From Ottelia alismoides (Eukaryota; Streptophyta; Magnoliopsida; Alismatales; Hydrocharitaceae): 64,000 bases of DNA. The position numbers were made by a program, and so were the translations under genes. Shown one piece after another: positions 57,719 to 64,000 of the stretch. The notes beneath the pieces are model-generated. The model saw nothing but the letters and a program-made list of their open reading frames with translations. It did no database searches and was not told the DNA's origin. How positions within the stretch are numbered: the stretch's first letter is position 1; each line of letters opens with the position of its first letter. The stretch covers positions 372,001 to 436,000 of the forward strand of contig JAZKJV010008273.1 of the NCBI GenBank assembly GCA_037367405.1, in the 5' to 3' direction.

Positions 57719-58223
57719 CTATAATTAGGATGCGCTTGATCCTAAGTATAGGGGAATGTAGACATCGTTGTTGTTCAAATCGTTTTTTTATTACCCCTGT
57801 CGTTGCTTATACTTAGGGTGTGCTTTACCCTAAGTATGGGTGGGGGGGGGGGTAATATCACTCATCTTTGCTTTTGATCATCATCGATTTTTATATCGTC
57901 TGCTCTCTAACTTGTCCCTCACATTTTGATATTCTTCTCTATACTTAGGGATATTTTACCCCAGGTATAGGGGGGATAAGCCGAGCTGTTAAGTGTTTAC
58001 ATTCTTTTGACCTCGATCATCTTCGGTTTTGAGTTTGATATCCGTAGGATTACTTGATCCTAAGTATAGAGGGGATGATTGACTTCTATTCGTTAATTTC
58101 TTATTCTTTTTGAGTCGTTGTAGTATAGACTTCTTTTCACCAATCTATACTTAGACTGAGTTATATCTTCCTTTGCCACTAGTTTGGTGACTATAAGGAC
58201 ATAGTTCATGATAAGTATGGGGG
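57719..58223 (+). repeat. Array of five hairpins ending in polypurine-like G-runs (Athila-A)
   Basis: The units are: 57719-57754 (13-bp stem with one mismatch, 7-base loop, then GGGG); 57809-57852 (perfect 11-bp stem ATACTTAGGGT, 7-base loop, then GGGT and eleven G); 57939-57975 (12-bp stem, mismatched, then six G); 58037-58074 (about 12-bp stem, then GAGGGG); and 58145-58223, with a long interior and GATAAGTATGGGGG at its end. The last unit resembles the last Athila-B unit even in its interior ('aggacatag'). The right arms copy the polypurine tract AAGTATAGGG found at 59740. Confidence 0.9.
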
Positions 58224-58965
58224 TGTCATTTATATATGCTATATATTATGGGTGTATATTTTGGGCTTTTAAAAAGCTGCAGGAAAATCGTAAAAATGAC
58301 TTGAAAAATGACTTATAAAAAGTGTATGAAAAAATGTTATAAAATACACTGCTAAAATACTTAAAAAATCAAATATAATCCTTGTAAAATCTTATATAAA
58401 AAGCCGTATAATCTTGTGTATAGAAGTCGTATGAAATCCTTTGTAAAATATAAATAATTCTTCTAAAATTTGTGTAAATGAAATTAATCCACTAACTCTT
58501 TTAAAAAGACCCTAAAAATGGAAAAGTTTTAAAATTTAATAAAATTTGCAAGTCTTTAAAAATCACTTATAAAAAGTTTAATCCAAAAAATCTACTTCAT
58601 ACAAAAATTTGTTGCATTCATTTGCATTTTTTAGAACAAGTCTGATTCTTGAACTGAATGGATCTAAGTCCAAGATATGGAGCTTGGTTTATGACTTAAT
58701 CTAGTTAATTCTAAAGAGACTTTATTAGGAACTAGAATTGAGACTCTTCAGGTCTTTTAGAGTTAATTCTTTGGGTTCCATGAGACCATGTTCTTAATTC
58801 AACTTGAAAGTGCTTAAGTAGGGCACCTAGTGTCATCCATTTAACTCTTCTCCATTTGAACCAATTTTGAACTCATGCACTTTACACTTAGCTCAACTTG
58901 CATGGGGCTGCGAAGGACAATCCATCTCAGTGGTGCATTTCCATCCTTATCTAGTGGCGCTGATG
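58224..58965 (+). other. Athila-A 3' untranslated region, AT-rich
   Basis: AT-rich, with recurring 'gtaaaat', 'cttataaaaag' and 'gtatgaaa' phrases (58260-58620). No ORF of note. It corresponds in position to 30.2-30.58 kb of Athila-B. Confidence 0.5.
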
Positions 58966-58972
58966 TCTAAAG

Positions 58973-59480
58973 ATGAGAGAGATTGGGGTTGAAATAAAGC
59001 TTCGGATGAGGGAAGGATCTGCTGGCACAATTTTTCCAAGACCCCAAAAAATGGACGGAGTGAAAAGATTCTATATCCATCGAGGCATAAAAGATCTATG
59101 CAGTGTAACAATCATTACTACCAAAAAGAAGCCAAATACACCAAATACGAAAATAACCACAATGGTCTGAGCTTCAGAAAAGCATGCATTATCTTAGTGG
59201 AGACTTGGCTAAACTGGCCAGGCTTCACAAGGAAATGTGATTACACTGATCATACTCCATTTCGCTTCTCATTATTTTATCTTCTTCCTCTATTCGATTG
59301 TGGACACAGTACGACCTGAGCTTAGAAGGAAATACTACGCTACTCGAGGATCGAGTAGCTGGATGAGGGTCCAATGGGAGTGCATTACTAGGATGGGCAG
59401 TTTCTTCGCTTATCTAAGCAGGAAGAAAAACCTTTTGCATACAATACAAATTGCTTTCAAAGTTGAAAAGTTTGCGTGAT
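58973..59480 (+). pseudogene. Athila-A remnant of the conserved 3' ORF
   Basis: Three blocks match the 64-codon Athila-B ORF at 29433-29627 in order: GDLAKLARL (about 59200), DYTDHTPF (about 59240) and ELRRKYYATRGSSSWMRV (about 59318-59372). They are spread over different frames. Further upstream, 58973-59170 holds an open 65-codon frame without a match. Function unknown. Conservation between two elements that otherwise differ suggests an old shared 3' ORF. Confidence 0.5.
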
Positions 59481-59739
59481 GAATAGGTGGATCTGAGCTG
59501 GCTATTGAGGTGAACCTGGATAAAGATTTGTGGAATTTGAGGGCTATCAAAGCTTAAATCCTAATTCTAATAGATTCCTAACATACTATTAATCTAAAGG
59601 TCTAAATCCAAGTTCTATATTTTGGGTGAAATAAGATTTTATTTAAAGGAATAAGCATGTTCTAAGTTCTTTTATTTTTTTTCTTTTTCTTTTTGCTTGC
59701 ACTATAGAATTAGCGTTTGTTAAGAGACTAGCAAAGGTG

Positions 59740-59752
59740 AAGTATAGGGAAA
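59740..59752 (+). other. Athila-A polypurine tract
   Basis: AAGTATAGGGAAA directly precedes the LTR start TGATGAATC. It primes plus-strand synthesis and fixes the LTR boundary at 59753. Confidence 0.88.
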
Positions 59753-60816
59753 TGATGAATCTGTGATTCACCGCCTTTATTCTTTCATTTTGGCTAAAAT
59801 CCTTCATAAAATACATGTAAATAAGCTCTAAATATAATTAATTAACACGCTAACCACAATTATTAATATTATATATTTAACATTTATTTTACCTAAAATA
59901 AAATAATAAAGAGAAAAAGAAAAATAAAAAAAGAAGGATGGAATTATGTACATACTGATCCTAACCCCGAGACCCGGTCAATATAAACATGTCTGACAAA
60001 TTAGATAAGTAAGGGGAGATAAGGATCCTAATTAATACAAATATCAAGAAAATCAAGACCAAAAATGTAATTAATCGTATTTTCCATATTGTAAATACTT
60101 TACCTATTTTATTTATCACTTATATCATCTCAAGTAAAAATACTTCTTTTATGAAAGTTTTTCATAGAAATATATATTATTTTATAAAAATTATTATAAA
60201 AATAATCCAACATAAAATAATTAATTACAATGAACTGTAAAAACAACAAAAGCCAACTTCAAATGTTCATAACTATTTATAGAAAAGTTCAAATGAAACA
60301 AACTCACTTTTAAACATCGTTTTATTGTTAATACTATTTATTAAAAATATCAAAAAAATATTGGAATAAAATGGGCGAGTTTTGGTGTTTGGGCCCTATT
60401 GTATCATATTAACCTAATTTCTTTTCTAAAAATATATAAAAATATATAAAAATATAACTTAATTAAAATGCCTATAAAAACAAAGACACAAGTCGGTTAC
60501 CTAATTTTCGGATCTCGTAAATCGGATGTATGAACTCTGAATTAGGCAAACTAAGTCTTAAAAATTGTATTATTCAATTATCTATAAAATGACAATGATT
60601 TCTCTAAAATCAGAGATAGTATGCAAAATGTAGGTTTCGAGACCGTATTGGTATAATTGTACAATATACCTTTATTTATATTATCTATTTTTATTTATTC
60701 ATTTATTTATTTTACTAATAATATTATCTAATATATTAAAAATTACAAATAAATTAATTATTAAATTATTTATAAATTTTATTCACATCATTCATTTATT
60801 TAATGCAATATATTAT

Positions 60817-61202
60817 GGGGTTGATGGGGCTCCCCCTGGGGCAGCCAACATGGCTGCCCCGCCCCATTTTGGGGCACATTTTTTTATTTTTTTTTTAAAT
60901 ATCGTTATGTATATTCATCCCTATATCCCTCCTACATGCTATTCGAATTTCGTCAGAAACAGAAACTCCTACGGCCTCCATCCAGACAGAGTCGATTTAA
61001 AAAATCCTGCGACCGTTAAAAAAATAACATCCGGATGGAGGCCGTAGGAGTCTCTGTTTCTGACGAAATTCGAATACCATATAGAAGGGATATAGGGATG
61101 AATATACATGGTGATATTTTTTCAAAAAAATAAAAAAATTTGCAAAAAATGGGGTGGGGGCAGCCATGTTGGCTACCCCTAGGGGGCAGACCCATTTTTC
61201 CC
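60817..61202. mobile_element. MITE-1: 386-bp foldback element, 9-bp target duplication ATATATTAT
   Basis: The arms are inverted repeats over about 170 bases. Outer parts share 'GCAGCCAACATGGCTGCCCC' in both arms, inner parts 'ACTCCTACGGCCTCCATCC'. Perfect 9-bp copies ATATATTAT flank it (60808-60816 and 61203-61211). A 9-bp duplication and long arms suggest a Mutator-related MITE. No coding sequence. Confidence 0.92.
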
Positions 61203-61219
61203 ATATATTATATACTTAT

Positions 61220-61608
61220 GAGGAAAGGGAAGCTACATCATGATGTAGCTAACCTTAGCTACATCAGGGGCATTTTCGTCACTTTTTTTTATTGTTTTTT
61301 GAAAAATGCTTCCATGGATTTTCATAAATATATCCCTCTAATATGTCATTCAAATTTCCTCAGAAACAGAGACTCCTACGGCCTCCATCCAAACAGTCAT
61401 TTTTTAACGGTCACAGATTTGTTGTATTTTACCTGTTCTGGATGGAGGCCGTAGGAGTCTCTGATTCAGACGAAATTTGAATGACATATTAGAGGGATAT
61501 ATTTATGAAAATCCATGGAAGCATTTTTCAAAAAACAATAAAAAAGTGACGAAAATGCCACTGATGTAGCTAAGGTTAGCTACATCATGATGTAGCTTCC
61601 CTTTCCTC
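61220..61608. mobile_element. MITE-2: 389-bp foldback element, 9-bp target duplication
   Basis: The left end GAGGAAAGGGAAGCTACATC repeats inverted at the right end. Each end carries a perfect 20-bp palindrome AGCTACATCATGATGTAGCT (61231-61250 and 61578-61597). The inner arm shares about 80 bases with MITE-1, including 'ACTCCTACGGCCTCCATCC', although the outer ends differ. Flanks TATACTTAT (61211-61219) and TCTACTTAT (61609-61617) differ at one base. It stands directly beside MITE-1; the two left duplications share base 61211. Confidence 0.92.
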
Positions 61609-61745
61609 TCTACTTATTTAGCATTTATATGGTTACTATGTCTTCTTCCCTGTTTTGACTTTTTCCTTTTCTTTTCTTTCTCCGCCACATGGCAGCCTCT
61701 CATTGGCACTCCATTTCTTTTCCTCTCTCACCTCCTTTCCCTTTT

Positions 61746-62755
61746 GGGCGTGGATTCTCTGCCGTAAGTGGATTGCAGCAGACTCTGCTGCAATCCACGG
61801 ATGGCAGACACGTGGCCTGACCGAGATCCAACGGTCCGAGGATCCGCCCCCATCCCCCTCCTCTTCCGAATCGTCCCCGACTTGTCGCTGCCGCCCTCTC
61901 CCGATCTCAGCGCCTCTTGCCGCCACCCTCTCCCCGACCTTGAGCCCCCTCTCGCCGCCGACCTCTCCCGATCTCAGCGCCTCTTGCCGCCGCCCTCTCC
62001 CCGACCTCGAGCCCCCTCTCGCCGCCGACCTCAAGCCGTCTCGCCCCCGCCTCTCTCCGCCACCCCACATCCAGACCTCCATCGCCACCGCCATGCACTC
62101 CACGCGCGGGCGACGTCCCAACTGCCAGCGCATCTCCGGCCGCCACCGCCTCTCACAGCACGCGCGACCGGCGTTCGTCGCCTCCGCAACCACTAGCCCG
62201 CGAGGCGGTTCCGCACCAGCGCCTCCTTCCGCCCGCTCCGCACGGACGCGCACGGCAGCGCGCCGTCGTCTCCGCCGCATCGACCCCGCCGCCATCATCC
62301 AGGCCGCCTGCTGCTCACCGCCGACACCTCCATCCTCCTCGGCTGCGACCTCCACAGTGTGTGCCTTCGCTCCCACGTGCGAGGAGCTCCTCCGCCTCCG
62401 TGCCCAATGCTCCTCCATGTCCTCGCGGCCCTCTGCCACATGTGGGGTGGCGGCGAGAGAGGGTCGGGGGCGAGAGAGGGTCGGGTAGGGGAGGCGACGA
62501 TGGTCGGGGGAGAGAGGGTTGGGGACGATGGTCGACAAGAGGGTCGGGGAGGCGGCGAGGTCGTGGGCAAGCGAGAGCAGGTCGGGGAGGCGGCGAGGTC
62601 GGGGGTGAGAGGGTCGGGGACGAGTAGTGATTCGGAAGAGGAGGGGGCTGGGGGCGGATCCTCGGACCATTGGATCTCGGTCAGGCCACGTGTCTGCCAT
62701 CCGTGGATTGCAGCAGAGTCTGCTGTAATCCACTTACGGCAGAGGATCTGTGCCC
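61746..62755. mobile_element. Mutator-like element, 1010 bp, with long terminal inverted repeats and GC-rich interior
   Basis: Terminal inverted repeats begin GGGCGTGGATTCTCTGCCG on the left and GGGCACAGATCCTCTGCCG on the right (reverse-complemented). They run at high identity for at least 130 bases. Each contains a palindrome of about 31 bases around GTGGATTGCAGCAGA (61768-61798 on the left). Perfect 9-bp duplications TTCCCTTTT are at 61737-61745 and 62756-62764. The interior is about 70% GC by eye, with a 67-bp tandem pair (61896-62029) and, on the far side (62450-62625), an inverted relative of it. The unique core (about 62050-62450) could be a captured gene piece, as in Pack-MULEs, but no domain is recognised. 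No transposase. Long frames across it are compositional. Confidence 0.93.
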
Positions 62756-64000
62756 TTCCCTTTTCCCCTTCTCCTTCCCCGAGCCTTCTTCTTCCCCAAC
62801 CCAACAACTGCCCGCCTTCCTATTCTCCCTCATCTCCTTCACTTTCCGATAGCCTATCGCCAACAACTCCAACCACCAGCAGTTAGGTCGGTGTCCCTAC
62901 TGATCCCAGTGATTGAATCCTTCCTCCGGTGATCCTATCTTCTTCCTTGGGCCCCAAGAAATATCCTCCAATAAATAGGGCATCACCCCCTCCAATCTCA
63001 ACATCCACCATTTCTGTCCCTTCAGTCCAGAAGCTCCCGAACGAGAGAGTGTGGGTGGTAGCCACCCTTGTGCGATGTCGAGCGAGGAAGAGGAGGAACA
63101 ACGCGATCTACTGTGCCGACGATATCCTCTACGTGTGTTGAGCCTCTGTGACCTTGCCGCCGCATCGAAGCAACGATTTGGGGTTTTTTCAACCTCCGTC
63201 CCAAGCGCTTATCCATCGCAACAACCTACACTCTTCTTCAGGGTAGCTTCCTTCCCTAGTTTCCTCCATTTTCTCTCCTCGATATCTATATCCTCTCTCT
63301 ATTCTCTATTCATGACCCCCTTCCTGTCCCTCTTCCAATCCCTTCCGTCGAGCTCCAAAGCATCGTAGCCGCAAATCACCTCCATCATCACACATTCACA
63401 TCCACCTTTGAATCCTTCCATTTCATATTCTATCCCTCACGATCTGTCATTTCCGGCCATGCAATGTGGCCAGTACTCGAAGCTAAATAAATCACCTCAA
63501 TTAGAGTTGTTCATCCATTACCTTCTGTTCTTCTGTTGGACTGAGATTTGGAGCTCAAGTCGAGTCTAGGCTTGCAGGTCATCATCCGAGCAGTGTCGAG
63601 AGGATGCCTGGTCGACTCAATTGAGCAATATGCGAGAGAAACATCAGGACTTGTTCTCTGACTCGAAGCTACTTTTCGATATGAAATACGTGCACTGACT
63701 GGAGATGTAACTGATTTACAAATCGTCGAGTCAAAGGAGCAGTGTGCCAACATTTGAAGAAATTACCTAGAGATCTATTGAGCATCAAGTCTTGGATTTG
63801 AAGAATACAGAGCATGACAACTGTCTGAGATAAAGATCAATACTTTGGAGTATAATTGATGTCTCAGCATCTGCAACCGGAAACCACAAGGAGGAGCACT
63901 ATGGACTCCTTTAAGTGGAACATCATGAGAATCTGATCATCACCAAGTTGATCAATAACTTTATTTTAAGATTTTAGAATAGCATCATGGATCGAAAGCT

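Larger units (their letters stand above)
42962..64000 (+). mobile_element. Athila-A: Athila-type gypsy element, continues past the window end
   Basis: It has a 5' LTR (42962-46946), tRNA-Asp primer site, gag, protease, RT, RNase H and integrase in gypsy order, a hairpin array, polypurine tract (59740-59752) and the first part of a 3' LTR (59753 onward). The length is inflated by a solo LTR (48161-51168) and three DNA elements in the 3' LTR. Subtracting those three, 59753-64000 shrinks to about 2.44 kb, equal to 42962-45447, which confirms the pairing; about 1.5 kb of 3' LTR lies outside the window. Every coding domain has stops. LTR identity is about 88% by eye. Confidence 0.93.
59753..64000 (+). 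repeat. Athila-A 3' LTR, partial, with three insertions
   Basis: It aligns with 42962-45447. The homology is interrupted at 60817-61211, 61220-61617 and 61746-62764 by DNA elements with their target duplications. Clean flanks on both sides of each show where the LTR was intact. The last bases of the window match about 45447. Confidence 0.93.

Noticed and set aside
61636..62733. 365-codon minus-strand ORF, the longest in the window, and a 277-codon plus-strand ORF opposite it
   Set aside because: Both run across the Mutator-like element and its terminal repeats into LTR sequence, are built of Arg, Ala, Pro, Gly and Ser from GC-rich repeats, and show no domain. They are compositional.
42962..64000. 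Endogenous pararetrovirus or other plant virus copy
   Set aside because: Long LTRs, tRNA-Asp primer site, 5-bp target duplications of related copies and Athila-type integrase identify LTR retrotransposons; no movement or coat protein motif was seen.

Overview
This window is plant nuclear DNA made almost entirely of transposable elements nested inside one another. I see no intact host gene, no tRNA, rRNA or CRISPR array, and no organellar or bacterial sequence. The elements present (Ty1/copia, Ty3/gypsy of the Athila type, a LINE, hAT and Mutator-like DNA transposons and foldback MITEs) are those of a flowering plant. The only host-derived sequence is a GC-rich, broken UDP-glycosyltransferase relic at 9.95-10.86 kb; its GC-rich third positions suggest a monocot, with low confidence.

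Layout. 1-12.9 kb is a graveyard: an internal piece of the family called Copia-A here (1-1859), AT-rich LTR-like debris (3.6-5.7 kb), a diverged Copia-A-type LTR end (5.95-6.53 kb), a foldback MITE (9.57-9.83 kb), the glycosyltransferase pseudogene, and two hAT-type elements (11.11-11.93 and 12.01-12.51 kb, the second with a perfect 8-bp target duplication). 12.97-42.49 kb is one very old copia element (Copia-B) lying next to a LINE relic. It has been opened twice: by a complete copia element in its 5' LTR (Copia-A, 13453-24058) and by a 12.1-kb minus-strand gypsy element in its coding region (Athila-B, 25929-38047, target duplication ATACC). 42.96 kb to the window end is a second gypsy element (Athila-A, plus strand). 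It has gag, protease, RT, RNase H and integrase, all with stops. It carries a minus-strand solo LTR in its leader/gag region (48161-51168, target duplication ATCAT). Its 3' LTR has been hit by two MITEs and a 1-kb Mutator-like element, each with a 9-bp target duplication.

Relations and ages. By eye the LTR pairs of Copia-A and Athila-B are about 94% identical, Athila-A about 88%, and Copia-B clearly lower, which agrees with the nesting order. Athila-B has a retropepsin-like segment and a 286-codon ORF of unknown function but no RT or integrase, so it looks like a non-autonomous relative of Athila-A.

Most interesting. Both Athila elements carry, between their last ORF and the 3' LTR, an ordered array of hairpins. 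Each right arm ends in a sequence like the element's own polypurine tract (AAGTATAG followed by a G-run), so there are four or five PPT look-alikes upstream of the real one. The LTRs of all three Athila-type groups also begin with the same short palindrome (TGATGAATC, three bases, GATTCATCA).
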